NCBI GenBank assembly: GCA_034401795.1
Contig: JAVVLW010001650.1
Coordinates: 1 to 64,000, forward strand
Direction of reading: 5' to 3'
Length of the DNA stretch: 64,000 nucleotides
Source: Chaetoderma sp. LZ-2023a
Lineage: Eukaryota > Mollusca > Caudofoveata > Chaetodermatida > Chaetodermatidae
The translations under genes and the position numbers were made by a program. The notes below the pieces were generated by a model that did no database searches, was not told the DNA's origin, and was given only the letters and a program-made list of their open reading frames with translations. Within the stretch, counting starts at the first letter, position 1; the number at the start of each line of letters is the position of its first letter. Below are positions 22,083-33,140 of this stretch, one piece after another.

Positions 22083-22182
22083 GATGTTGAATATTTTGAA
22101 ATTGATATCATTGGAAGCCATTGCTGCCTTAGTTAGCCAGCAACGGCTTCCAGTCATATTTATTTCAAACTATTCAACATAA
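22083..22182. mobile_element. P2 hairpin core
   Basis: GATGTTGAATATTTTGAAAT, then GGAAGCCATTGCTGCC, mirrored by CAGCAACGGCTTCC and TTCAAACTATTCAACAT. Isolated 100-bp hairpin of family P2 without the GCCCCGCCCA subterminal blocks. Confidence 0.75.
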
Positions 22183-22398
22183 TATGTTACACATCGTAAA
22201 TAATTTACATTTTCAGGGATTTGCCTTGATGGGGTTAATGACCAAACGGCCTCTATAGTTATCTTGGGAAATATGTCATTATTGAATGCCTATGCGCACG
22301 CCGAGAGATTATTGTTTGAAAATCTTTCGCTGAAATGACTGTCTCAGTAAACGAGTCAGTCGAGTCAGTCATTCCAGTCGTAAATTTAATAAAAACAA

Positions 22399-22500
22399 TT
22401 GCATCTGGACCTGATGGCATGAGCAATGAACTATTCAAATATGCAAGTGACATTATCTCAAAACAGATCACACGCCTAATCAATTCAGCTTTTATGCACC
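22399..22500 (+). mobile_element. LINE reverse transcriptase fragment, 5' piece
   Basis: The plus strand reads S-G-P-D-G-M-S-N-E-L-F-K-Y-A, the first conserved block of a non-LTR reverse transcriptase, followed by I-I-S-K-Q-I-T-R-L-I-N-S-A. It is interrupted at 22500 by the hAT-like element and resumes at 23617. The upstream end fuses with a P1 MITE fragment. Probably the same family as the C-terminal copies at 28.3, 43.2 and 60.2 kb, though these pieces do not overlap. Confidence 0.8.
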
Positions 22501-23608
22501 CAGTGGCGTAGTCAGGATTATCTAAGTAGGGGGGCCCAACTGGGGCACAATGTGTACTAGGGGGGCACCACTCACCAGGCGGCGGGTCCTCCCCTGGACA
22601 TTTTTTCATGTCTGGATGGTCGCAGATGACCTCTCCTGAATTGTGAGAGGTATATAAATAAGAACCATTAGTCAAGTGTTAAATTAAGTAATCTTTTAAT
22701 AACTTTTTTATTAATTTTGGCTGATCACCCATGTTTGCTCATTATGAGTTCCAGATACCTTTGCAGATTATCTATGTTTCAATATGTAATATCGTCATTA
22801 TCATGTCTCGTTGCGAATCGTGGGGGATAGTGTGGGGGTGTTCTAACACCCAAATCACCACTAGCTATGACAGTTCCATCTATTAATTGGTCAGGGCCAC
22901 AGGGGTACGCTAGCAGAAAACGTGTTAATTTAGATGACCTAACAGCTACACCTTTAGTTTCATATGCTCAAGGAAAGGGACACGTTTCAAGGCATTATAT
23001 TTAGGTTGCACGAGTAGAGGACTGTAGAGCAACATTATCACGTGACTTCCACGCCATTGCCAGCCAGAAATAACATTGGTTTTTTAAATATTCATTTGCT
23101 GACCATGAGAATATTGTTGAAAATTTACAACTTGAATGACTGAGTCAATAAGTTAATAACGGAGCCAGTCATTTCAGTGGCAGATTTAAAAAAAGTATTC
23201 TCTTGGTTTACTTATGAACATTATGATTTCAATGATTAAACTAGTTTCTTTAACAAAAGGGTTAAAACAACCATACGACAACGACATTATGAAAAGTCTG
23301 AATTTGGTGAATCCTCGAGTACCTTCGCCGTGAGTGTGGCGTCGTAGACACACAATATTTCTGTGAAAAGCTTAAATTAGTAATAACATTCACATTGCCT
23401 AAGACTGTTGCATTACTTGCATACTGCAGTGCAGCCCTCTAAAGCCATTGATGTAATGAACCTTTATGTAATTACTAAGCTGCTCGATAAGAGGACAGAG
23501 GTGTACCCGTTAGCAACAATTTTACAGGGGGGCCCATAGGGGGGCCCTTATTTTTGCTGGGGGGGGCCTGGGCCCCCCCCCCTGGGCCCCCCTCTAGCTA
23601 CGCCCCTG
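22501..23608. mobile_element. hAT-like element with perfect 8-bp target duplication
   Basis: The termini CAGTGGCGTAGTCAGG (22501) and CTAGCTACGCCCCTG (23608) are inverted repeats, followed inward by G-rich/C-rich GGGGGGCCC blocks on both sides. TATGCACC directly flanks both ends (22493-22500 and 23609-23616). Length 1108 bp. No transposase frame is visible, and a P1 MITE copy (about 23085-23225) is nested inside. It inserted into a LINE. Confidence 0.9.
23085..23225. mobile_element. P1 MITE copy nested in the hAT-like element
   Basis: Hairpin with TTTGCTGACCATGAGAATAT, CAACTTGAATGACTGAGTC and the mirrored GAGCCAGTCATTTCAGTGG. Shorter flanks than the copies at 25.6 and 30.4 kb. Confidence 0.65.
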
Positions 23609-23616
23609 TATGCACC

Positions 23617-23918
23617 ACCTTCCCATCGACACTGTAGGCCAAGGCACCGTTATCACACAACCCAAGCCCAAGAGGCCACCTGCGCCCCCCCCCCCCCCTC
23701 AACAGCTAATCTGCGGCCCATTGTGCTCCTCAACAGCATAGGGAAAATCTTATCCAATGTTACTATAGGAAAGTTCCACAAGACCACCCCACCCCACCCC
23801 CAGTGTCAATACTGATGGAATATGCCGACGGTGTGGACTTCATAGACAAGGAAAAGAAACCCCATTGACGAACTTCTCCTAACAGTTGCAAGCAAACAAA
23901 AAATTGAGAATCTCTTTA
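23617..23918 (+). mobile_element. LINE reverse transcriptase fragment, 3' piece
   Basis: It continues the LINE after the hAT-like insertion: G-Q-G-T-V-I-T-Q-P-K-P-K, a C-rich expansion (23686-23699), L-R-P-I-V-L-L-N-S-I-G-K-I-L-S-N, and M-E-Y-A-D-G-V-D-F-I-D-K, the Y-A-D-D active-site block with D to G. A second C-rich tract (23787-23803) lies between. The fragment stops where a Helitron-like 5' end starts. Confidence 0.8.
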
Positions 23919-23920
23919 TG

Positions 23921-24000
23921 AACAAGAGGCCTAACGCCTGTCGCTCACCTGCAGCATTAGCATTTGAAATACTGGGTAGTTCATATCTCATGAAAATATA
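23921..24000 (+). mobile_element. Helitron-like 5' end
   Basis: AACAAGAGGCCTAACGCCTG followed by TCGCTCACCTGCAGCATTA matches the family 5' end. I cannot follow the element further with confidence. It abuts the LINE fragment. Confidence 0.5.
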
Positions 24001-24830
24001 TTTCGTGAAACTTCTACAGGATGACAGATAGATTCTATGTTTTAATACGGAATAATCTTCGAAATAAGATCTTAGTAAATCTACCATGACAATTTGACCG
24101 AAGAATCATGTTTGTACTCCAATTTTGAATCCAAATATTTAAAAAAATTTCAAGAACTCTAGTGAATAAATCTGACAATTCTTTTAAGAATTCAAGCGCA
24201 TAACGGCAGCTGTATTTTAGCCAAACTGAATGCCAGTCAAGGTCTCATCTCTCATGTTCAAAATATGAAGTGAATCGTCAAGTTTTCGAGTGGAAACAGA
24301 ATTACACGCATGAAAACGATTTCTATAATCCTTGCCGATAACGATTTAGAGTAAAATCTCATCAGTTGATAATTCCAATTATAGTGTTCACTAGATGTAT
24401 AAATTTGATAATAAACTGAATTTATAACTTTGATAGGTGCCAGTTTTTTTTATCTGATTTGGCAAAAAATGTTAATGGAATAACAAAATTAACATTCTTA
24501 GATAAATGTCTGTATCGACTTGTATGCCAGTCATGTTCTTTGGCATGTTTGGACGTTAATGACAATGACATGGCGTTAGGGTCAACTGAATGTCATGCTT
24601 AGCCATGGGCAATTTTATGTTGGTAAGAGATGATGGGCACATGAAGTACAGTTGAATAATACTAATTCTGGAATGATGGTTCGGATGAAGTATATGAAAT
24701 GTGACATAGAGGTGGCACTATGCGAAGTTGTACTTACTATACAACAACAGATGACATCGCTAAGTTACAGACAGCATTTACTTTTAAGTAATTACTGACC
24801 ATGGATTACAAATTCTAACTGATATCATGA
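24001..24830. other. Nothing recognised
   Basis: AT-rich sequence; no exon or named repeat. Confidence 0.35.
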
Positions 24831-24839
24831 TGCATGTCA

Positions 24840-25550
24840 TTGTAAAATCTTGTCATTCCGTCTCCACTACCTCTCACTATGTGCATGCTGTGAGTAAAGG
24901 GTTAACAAACGTGAACAAGAATATTGTATAACAGGTAACGTTATGTAATAGTAGAATTTTATGCAACTCAAAATTACAATGACATTAGTAACAGAAATAA
25001 ATGTATGGAAATCTTTAAAAGCACTTCTCAAGCGTGGTCGCTAGATCAACTTAGTCAATGAATTACTGGTAAAGACAGGAGAGTTCAACTTGTCATATGC
25101 TTTTTGGATTTAAAATAAGGCGCTTCATTAAGACATCTGGTCGGAAGATTACTAGCATTAAATAAGGAACATAATTTGGACTTATATTAGTACCAATTCA
25201 ACGTTATTAAAAAATGCAATCTTTTCATGTCTACAATTAGCTATTTAAGAGACACTATCTTCATTACCTACTGCATGTGATAAGCAACGGGTTAACAAAC
25301 ATGTATACTATATATATGGTACCTATGTGTAATTGTAGAACTTTATGTAACTAAGAATTATTAGCATCATATAAAAATTTATGATTACAGAAACTATTTC
25401 TAAAACTTAGAACATCGCTTCTAAAACAGCGTCAGTAGCGATAGGCATCACAGGACTGCACTAGACTACATAGTCCATGAATTACAAAAAGAACACTTCA
25501 ACATGTCAAGAAAGATCATCTGCCTTTTGGGTTTAAAAGTTCTTTCATTA
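24840..25550. repeat. Ancient two-copy tandem duplication, ~415-bp offset
   Basis: Shared landmarks repeat in order: CTACCTCTCACTATGTGCATG / CTACTGCATGTGA, GGGTTAACAAAC, TAATAGTAGAATTTTATG / TAATTGTAGAACTTTATG, GTCAATGAATTAC / GTCCATGAATTAC, and CATATGCTTTTTGGATTTAA / CATCTGCCTTTTGGGTTTAA. The copies start near 24860 and 25270 and are well diverged. Confidence 0.65.
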
Positions 25551-25779
25551 ACCCTTTAAGACTCGAGACGTCAAAAACGGCTTCTGCAGGAGTCTTGGAA
25601 TATGTCCATTTGCAGACCAAGAACACTATTTTTGAAAATGTAATACAAGAATGACTGACTCGAAAATCAAGCCAGTTATTCCAGTGATAAATTTTCAAAA
25701 ATAGTCTTCTGTAGGTTTGCAAATGGACATTTTTAATGAGAAAATTGAAATTTTATTAAACAAAGTTGAGGGTTAAAGG
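25549..25779. mobile_element. P1 MITE, near-complete copy
   Basis: Ends TTAACCCTTTAAGACTCGAG and GAGGGTTAAAGG. The arms carry GTCCATTTGCAGACCAAGA and its complement TTTGCAAATGGAC, with the core GAATGACTGACTCG / CAAGCCAGTTATTCCAGTG. Non-coding palindrome of 230 bp. Confidence 0.8.
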
Positions 25780-26580
25780 TTTAAGACATTTCGTCGGAAT
25801 ATTACCATTAATATGTAGCTCAATCTTGTCTACTTACACGGTTTCATAGAAAATTATTTGGGCAAATTAACAGTTGCACAGTTTAGCCAATGAGAACTCA
25901 CTTTAAAATGATAGGCAAATTAAAACTTGCTGTCTAACATTCAATGTAGATGGAAGAGTTCGCCAAGAACGAATCAGTTGAAATGATGTATTAGATATTT
26001 CCGATAATTTGATTGGTCAAATCAGGATATCCCATTTATGACGTACATGACGTAGCCACATAAATTGTGAGATAACTTTCTTTTAAGACTGTAAAAAGGT
26101 TGAACTTTGATACAGGTTTAGAGACAAAACTTGTGACATTGAACTTTTTATGCAAAAAACCTCAGAATCGTCTTCTAGGGAGATAGATTGCTTGTCTCGT
26201 TTCGACCAAGGTTTTCTAGGCAAGTAAACTAGAAACCGATGACGAAAAACATACAATTCTGAGTTGACCGTGAATTTTCTGAAACATAATTAAGCTCCTT
26301 TATGACAAAGTTCTTGTGGTAATTGTAAACTAAGAGTTTTAGTGACGCTGATAAAGTAGCAAAACAAGTCAACAATTTGCATGGAATAAAATATGCAACT
26401 GTGGTCCATGTAGTATCCGTGCATCACGAAGGATGAATGGCCTTCCACTGAACCTTGCCTTTGGCTGAAAGCATGCAATTAATATTGAAGTTGGGTGAAC
26501 CATGGGGTAGGCCTAATTTGATACTACAAGTAACATGCATCCATACACCAAGATTGGTTGAAAAACTCTTTAAAATAAAG
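25780..26580. other. Nothing recognised
   Basis: No exon, named repeat or clear structure before the tandem repeats begin. Confidence 0.35.
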
Positions 26581-26589
26581 CCAGGAGAG

Positions 26590-27150
26590 GGATTTTCTAT
26601 GATGATTAGTGAATTGCGAAAGGTAGGTCATACTGACCTACCTTTAGTATGACCTACCTTTGATACATGATGGATCGTTAGCCTACAATGCATACATACA
26701 CCACATTTGATTAGTGTAAACCAAAACCACTTGAAGTTATAAAACGGACAACAATTTTGTATGATGCTCAGTGAACCATGGAAGATAGGCCAGTGACCTA
26801 CTTCCGATATATAACTAACCTTTAGCCTAAGATACACATCCATATAGCCATAGTTGAATACATGTATTTGTGAAAAATTCTTCAGAATATAGTTCGTAGA
26901 AAAAATTTGGGACAGACAAACACAATTTTATATGATGTGCAGTAAACCATGAAAAGTATGTCAGGGTGACCTACCTTTCATAGGCTACAGAAACTTAGCC
27001 TACAATGGATCCATAAACCAAGTTTGGTTGTAACTGTATAAAAAAACCTTGAAACTACAGCCCAGACCATAGTAACCTATGATGTTCAGTGAACTATAAA
27101 AAGTAGGTCACACTTTTGATGCGTTACACACCTTTCATGCCTTTAGGCTA
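26590..27150. repeat. Tandem repeat, four ~165-bp monomers
   Basis: The landmark ATGATGxTCAGTGAACCATG with AAAAGTAGGTCA and TGACCTACCTTT recurs at about 26601, 26761, 26933 and 27079. Each unit also has a TAGCCTACAATGCATCCATA stretch. The AGGTCA/TGACCT halves repeat the nuclear-receptor-like theme of the array at 17 kb. It leads directly into the next array. Confidence 0.75.
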
Positions 27151-27169
27151 TGATGCATCCCTATGCTGG

Positions 27170-28289
27170 CTAAATATGAAAAACTTTTGAAACCAAAATT
27201 CTGAATAGATGTTCTAGAAGCTACAGCCATATGGTCCTTCTAGCCGAATTTTGTTGAGATCTAACGAGGAGATGTGGTTCGAGAACTTACAGTAAATCTA
27301 AGATTTTCACGCAAAAAAATTGACCAATCAAAAATTTGAATAGTAGTTCTAGAGCCTACCTCTATAGAATCCTTAAAGGCAAATTTGGTTGAAATCTGTC
27401 AAGAAGCTAAGGAGGAGACATGTGACATTTTCCAGTAAATTTTTTACAAAATCTCAGATTTTCACCCCAAAAAGTTTACCAGTCAAAGTTTTTAATAGAA
27501 ATTCTACAGCATACTACTATAGAATTCTTCCACACAAATTTAGTTAAAATCTATCAAGCAGCTAAGGAGGAGATACGTTTTGACACTTTCCAGACAATTT
27601 TTCACAAAATCAAATATTTTAACAAAAAAAATTGACCAATCAAAAATTTGAATAGAGGTTCCAGAGCCTACCTCCATAGGATCCTTCAAGACAAATTTGG
27701 CTGAAATCTCTAGAAGTTAAGGAGGAGATACGCTCCGACACTTTCCGGTACATTTTTTTAATCTAAGATTTTCACGCAAAAAATGTACCGATCAAAATTC
27801 TGAATAGAGGTTCTTGAGCCTACCACTATAGGATCCTTCCAGGCAAATTTAGTTGAAATCTATCAAGAAGCTAAGGAGGAGATGCATTTTGACACTTTCC
27901 GGTAAACTTTTTACAAAATCTAAGATTTTCACCCAAAAAATTGACGAATCAAATATCTGAATAGAAGTTCTAGAACCTACCACTATAGGACCGTTCAAGA
28001 CAAATTTGGCTGAATTCTGTCAAAAAGCTAAGGAGGAGATGTGTTTTGACACTTTCCGGTAAATTTTGATAAAATCTAAGATTTTCACCAAAAAAATTGA
28101 CGAATCAAAAATCTGAATAGAAGTTCTAGAGCGTACCTTCATAGGATCCTTCTAGCCAAATTTGATCAAAATTTGCCAAGCGTTATAGGAGGAGATACAT
28201 TTTAAAGCACAAGTTGACGGACGGATGGACAGACGACGGACGGTCGCCATGGCATAAGCTCACTTGGCCATTCTGGCCAGGTGAGATAA
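27170..28289 (+). mobile_element. Helitron-like element with ~155-bp tandem monomers
   Basis: Monomers with GACCAATCAAAAATTTGAAT, TAGAGCCTACC, CTATAGGATCCTTC, CAAATTTGGTTGAAATCTG, GCTAAGGAGGAGATGTG and TTTTGACACTTTCCGGTAAA start at about 27324, 27477, 27632, 27786, 27941 and 28098, a steady 153-157 bp. The array is followed by a GACGGACGGATGGACAGACG microsatellite and the terminal hairpin CTCACTTGGCCATTCTGG / CCAGGTGAG. Core monomer, ACGG microsatellite and 3' palindrome match the non-autonomous Helitron-like elements of bivalves (pearl/CvA type). It lies against a LINE. Confidence 0.7.
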
Positions 28290-29020
28290 TGAATCCAAAA
28301 CAGAGTTCACCTACATATACCTATCTACAAAGCATGAAACTAAAGAAAATGATGACCCGACCCGCTTAGTTGTGGCCAACCATGGAGGAAAAGTTAAATC
28401 CTGGGCCCACTGCTTTGCAGTACTGCTGACATTGCTGCACGCTGCGTCATGGGGAACATAGCTTTCCAGTCCTTCTGGAAGCTATGGATTCGTAGATCAA
28501 AGATGCTCTTGATAAAACGGCTACGTTTATACAATGCAACCTGCGTATCCTTGATGCTGTATAACTGTAACAGCTGGGCGGTTCCAAAGGCAGCTCTAGA
28601 CAAACTCGATGCCTGCCACGGCAAACACCTATGCACCATCACTGGCCACTGGCCACCGATGGCCAGACAACATAATTTCCAACGATGCACTATACAAGAT
28701 GTGTAATACGTCGTCGCTGTCTGTAAAAGTCGCCCAGCAATGTTGGTCCATGTTTGGCTATGTGCTAAGGATGTCAGAAGAGATACCAGCACAGAGAGCC
28801 TTGGAATTAGCCCTACTCGGAGCCAGCAAATACAAAGCCAGTGCTACGAGGTGACCTCAAGAAAGCAGGACTCGCTACACTCAAGTCAAGAGTGGACCTA
28901 TGGAAGCTAAGGATTTCGGCTGAGTACAAGACACAGTGGGAAAAAGCGAAGAAGGACTGATTGCAGCTGTAGGATGTTTCTAGTACTACAGCCGCAGACA
29001 GTAATCATACATACAATTGT
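28290..29020 (+). mobile_element. LINE 3' part (RT thumb and 3' tail), first of three copies
   Basis: The plus strand reads the RT C-terminal region in shifting frames: L-W-I-R-R-S-K-M-L-L-I-K-R-L-R-L-Y-N, then C-N-S-W-A, then A-L-D-K-L-D-A-C-H, then R-W-P-D-N-I-I-S-N-D-A-L-Y-K-M, then M-F-G-Y-V-L-R-M. The untranslated tail has GATTGCAGCTGTAGGATGTT and ends CAGTAATCATACATACA. The same 3' end occurs at 43222 (minus) and 60785 (plus). All are 5'-truncated. The clade is not certain; the thumb style suggests an AP-endonuclease-type LINE. Confidence 0.8.
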
Positions 29021-29639
29021 ACTCCCTTTGTGTGTAAATGGACATTCAGTATTGAAAGACTGTGGTTTATCTTATGCAATCTTGACCACCAAAGGCCGAC
29101 TCACTGTTCTATGCTGTTAATCTGTCCTGCGATCCTGATCAAATACGAATTTTACTGTTTTGTCACAATTATTTTAATAATATAAAATAATTAATCTGTT
29201 ACAGGTTCTCGTTTTATACAGTGCAATTTCGACCCTATTCAAGTCGACCGACTTAGTCTGAGTAGCCATATGAGTTATTCACATAGAATTACTATTAGCC
29301 TACCCAAAGCTAAATATGGACCATCAGGTTGGCTTGATCATTACTTTGAGAGGCCATCTCCTGCATTCTAAGTAATGGCAATTTAATATTTATGCCTTTG
29401 GAAATTGTAATAAACAAACTACATAAAGACAAAGGCCCAATGGCTAAAATGCTAACAGATAGAATAGGAGTAATAAAACGGCCTGATACTCCTGATAGCA
29501 TAAGCCAAAGCTACAGAAACTAAAAACCCATGCTCTAGGAGTTTACATAATACCTATATCCTCAAAAAACCTGAATCGCAAAAACTGGTAACAACAAATC
29601 TCAAGATGTATAATAGAATAATGAACATAAAATAAACAG
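29021..29639. other. Nothing recognised
   Basis: No exon or repeat that I can name. Confidence 0.35.
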
Positions 29640-30251
29640 AAACACTCATAACTTAGTAAGTATTGATTTTTATTGAGACATACATTTGCTGAAAAAGATG
29701 ATTCGACTATTCTCTGAGGGAAAGATTGAAAAAAATTCTGATTCTAAAATGACACGTGCTATCTGAGATGGCAGAAATTGAGAAGTGAATGTTCTTCTCC
29801 ATCAGAGCAGGAGCATGCGCCTTGAACTAGGAGTGCATATGAGGCTTTAGACTGTAACCAGCCTTCAGCTAGGTCTAGTCAAGGGAGTTAATCGAGGGTC
29901 GACCTCAACAAGGCTGTTTATGATTGTGCACATCATGATAGCCTTGGCTTGGTCCCCTGTGCCCTTGGAGTAGTTCAAGACAAGTCCTAGTTCTTCAACG
30001 AGGGCTGTGGCGCTTGAAGTCTGGCTAAAATCCTGAGATATTCTGAGTGCCGATCGTTGCTGTACTATCTCAATGTCTCGTATGGATTCATTTTGATGAC
30101 TCCATACAGTGGATGCATATTCCAAGCTTGGACGTAAAAGTTCTTTGTAGCAGAGTATCTCTATTTTGGCTGGGCAGCCCTTTAAGTTCCTGTATACAAA
30201 GGCACTTGTCCTGTTGACTTTGGCTGTGATGGATTGTATTTTTTTCACCAC
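29640..30251 (-). mobile_element. Jockey/CR1-like LINE, RT C-terminal part
   Basis: The minus strand has a 128-residue open stretch with V-Y-R-N-L-K-G-C-P, E-L-L-R-P-S-L-E-Y-A-S-T-V-W and I-E-I-V-Q-Q-R-S-A-L-R, the thumb region shared by jockey, CR1 and related reverse transcriptases. It is 5'-truncated; the 3' side (29640-29864) reads on in broken frames. It differs from the LINE at 28.3 kb. Confidence 0.75.
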
Positions 30252-30359
30252 TTCAGGTCATTTGTAAATGCCAGGCAAATGGCAGGAATATATTGCATGT
30301 GTTTTGTTCCATCCTCACGCCAAATGGAAAAAGCTGTATATTATTGTGTAACAAGTTTA

Positions 30360-30600
30360 TTAACCCTTAAACACTCACATTTGTTCAAGGAGATTTCAAT
30401 TTTCTCATAGAAAATGTCCATTTTCAGACCAAGAGAAGACTGATTTTGAAAAGATAGAACTGGACACTGGAATGACTCGTTCGGTTATCGATCCAGTCAT
30501 TCCAGTGGTAAATTAAAAAAAATAGTCTTCTCTTGGTCGCCAAATTGACATTTCTCAAGACCACTGCAGAGGCCGTTTTGGCTGATATGAGGGTCAAAGG
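30360..30600. mobile_element. P1 MITE, near-complete copy
   Basis: Ends TAACCCTTAAACACTCACAT and ATGAGGGTCAAAGG. The core is CACTGGAATGACTCGTTCGG / CCAGTCATTCCAGTGG. It lies 80 bp outside the DIRS-like element. Confidence 0.8.
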
Positions 30601-30677
30601 ACTATCTATCATGATTTATACGGAGACACACAGTATATAGGCTATTGTACCAGAACACACATTATTGCTAGCAAATG

Positions 30678-30897
30678 AAGGAAATTTCAATTTCCCTTTC
30701 TCTGAGATCCAACAATACTTACCATTACATTACTCATTGATAATACAGCTATCCTGATAGCTGGCTCTAGGAATCTAGAATTAGTAAATTTTACCGGCTC
30801 CTGGAACCGGGTACCCGGCTCCCAACAACCAGGTACCCACCTGCCAAAGACACTCATATTGTTTGCATAGCTACCAAACAAGAGAATACTCATGGCT
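30678..30897. repeat. DIRS-type inverted terminal repeat, 3' side
   Basis: Contains CAATACTTACCATTACATTA, CAGCTATCCTGATAGCTGGC, CCGGGTACCCGGCTCCCAAC and TTTGCATAGCTACCAAACAA. Each block has its complement in the same order at 36180-36361. The outermost ~25 bases are unique to this side. Confidence 0.88.
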
Positions 30898-30927
30898 TGC
30901 CTCCGTGGGGCTGAGAGGCAGGGTCCG

Positions 30928-31021
30928 TAATGTAATGGTAAGTATTGATAGATTTCGGAGAAAGGGAAATTGAAATTTCCTTCATTCTCCTTCGATCAAT
31001 ACTTACCATTACAGTACTCAT
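30928..31021. repeat. DIRS internal complementary region (circle-junction copy)
   Basis: Within 94 bp the sequence holds the complement of both element ends joined back to back: TAATGGTAAGTATTGATAGA with GAAAGGGAAATTGAAATTTC corresponds to the 3' end, and CATTCTCCTTCGATCAATAC with TTACCATTACA corresponds to the 5' end. The two match at the junction base where the element ends. This is the known templating site for circle formation in DIRS elements. Confidence 0.88.
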
Positions 31022-31514
31022 TGATAACACCAGATTTAGTCGGTAACCTGGTGGAAAGGGGCAAGCCATACAAAGCCTCTTTTGCCCCTGGAGAAAGAAC
31101 TTAGCCCTAAACTGGGGATCTAAAAGGACCGACAAGTTCTGGGACCGAATCACATTCGCATCACCGCTTCACACACACACACCCTTTTTACCTAAAAAAG
31201 GTAGAGAACTCACAAACATGCATCTCGCCTAAAACACAAATGTGCGAAGAGGGTTAACAGTTATTTACACATATAAGCCTGGGAATGAGCATGAATATAT
31301 AAGATGAATGATCATGATATATAAACATAATACAAAAAACTGTCAAACTTGAATTACCTCATGAATTATGGATTCCAGATGTGGAGCCATCAACCAACAC
31401 ACTTTCGACCAAACGTGTCCTATACGGTTGAATTCCTCTCGCTTGACCATGTCTGTTCTTACTACTTTTGCTTTTCAAAGTTATCAAAAGGAGATGAACA
31501 GTTTGGCCACTAGA

Positions 31515-32879
31515 CTATCGTTTCAAAACAGCTAACGTGAGTGGATTGGTGGAGTCTGACATGTCCCTCATATAGTACTCCGTGAAAGAGGACACACAGT
31601 GCCATTGTGCAATGGCCATGATGTCCTCTAACGGGACGCCATTGAATAGGGCAGTCGAGGTGGCTATTCCGCTAACATCGTGCACCCTAGCACATTGCAC
31701 CTGGTGCCCAGTCGCAATCTCGTAGGTAGTCTGAATGCATTCAACTACCCAACAAGAGATTGTATCCATGGATGCGGCGCCATATGGCTTCTTATGGCAG
31801 ATCCACAGATGTCTATCATTTGACCGTAGAGAGTCCATCCATTTTTTGTACTTGGTCAAAGCACGGACTGGACACCAGACACTGGCATCATGATCAAACC
31901 TTGTTAGCTTTGGTATAATGATCGGTTTGCCGGGATATTTCAAAGATTGATTCTTTGACATAAACTTTGCTCTTGGCAGCAATCGCAGACCCTCTCCGGA
32001 GACAGTAAATCGGTCCCTCTCTACTGAAAGCGCATGGATCTCACTGCGCCTTCTTACTGAGGAGGCTGCCAATAGAAAAACCGCCTTTAGAGTCAGATGC
32101 TTTAGACTAGCTGAACCCAAAGTTTCGAAAGGGTGCTTGGCCAGTACATTAAGCACCAAAGATAGACTGCAGGCTGGAATGACTACCGGTTGTCTCGGTC
32201 GGAGATTGCTCATTCCCTTCACCATCACATTCAACTGGGCCACCTCTGGACGATCTCTGTTGGCTAAACAAGGGATAACTGATGCCAAAGCTGACTTGTA
32301 TCCAGCAATTGTGACAGGAGCCAGTCCTGTAAAGAACAGCTCACAGAGAAAGTCTGCTATTTGCTGAATAGTGGATTGAAAGGGATCAATATCCTTTCCA
32401 TCACACCACTCTGCAAATTTGTTAATCTTGTGGTTATATGACTTGAAGGTTGACCTCCTTCTCGCGGTTGCGATGAAACTTGCAGCCTGTTGAGAAAAGC
32501 CTTCCAACATGGAACGTTGTTTGATAACAACCACGCAGTCAATTTGAACATTTCGGGCCGCTCGTGTAGGAAACGGCCCTTGGCCTGGGAGATTATGTTC
32601 AGAATCTCGGGCAGCTTGCACTGGATTGTCCACCAGCAGATCCAGGGGATCGGTGAACCACGACCTGCTGGGCCAAAATGGCGCTATTAGCAGGACCAGG
32701 CATGGCTCCTCCCTGATCTTCACCAAAACCTTCGGTAGAAGAATGGTGGCCGGATACGCGTAAGCGTGCATCCCTCTCCAGCTTATTGCCAGAGCATCTG
32801 TGTAGACGGCATTTGGATCTGGAATCGGCGAGACATGAGTCATGATTTGAGCATTTTCCTTTGTGCTGAGACAAAGCAT
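31515..32879 (-). mobile_element. Tyrosine recombinase part of the DIRS-type element
   Basis: Open minus-strand stretch of 454 codons. The N-terminal ~75 residues resemble the end of a DIRS RNase H region (L-L-P-K-V-L-V-K-I, W-P-S-R-S-W-F). Residues from about 125 form a SAM-like core-binding domain (F-A-E-W-C, I-A-D-F-L). The C-terminal ~250 residues are a recombinase catalytic domain with S-V-R-R-R-S-E-I-H-A-L and a final tyrosine region F-T-E-Y-Y-M-R-D. The enzyme of intact relatives integrates the circular DNA copy. Reported here as part of a fossil. Confidence 0.88.
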
Positions 32880-33140
32880 CCGCCAGAATGTTCAATCGAC
32901 CAGACTGTCTGACGTCACACCTCACCAAGTTTCGACTCAACGCATGAGCCTTCCACCCACTATAGGTGCATTGATGCCTAATGCGGGTATCTGGCTTGCA
33001 ATCCACACCCCACCCCACCCACCCCCCCTTCTTATCGAGAGAGAGAACCATTTTGGTCTTGGCTTGACTGGTCTAATTTGCACCGCTGTTCCTGTCACAC
33101 AGGCACGGTCCAGACGGATACGAAGGTAGCTACCATACCC

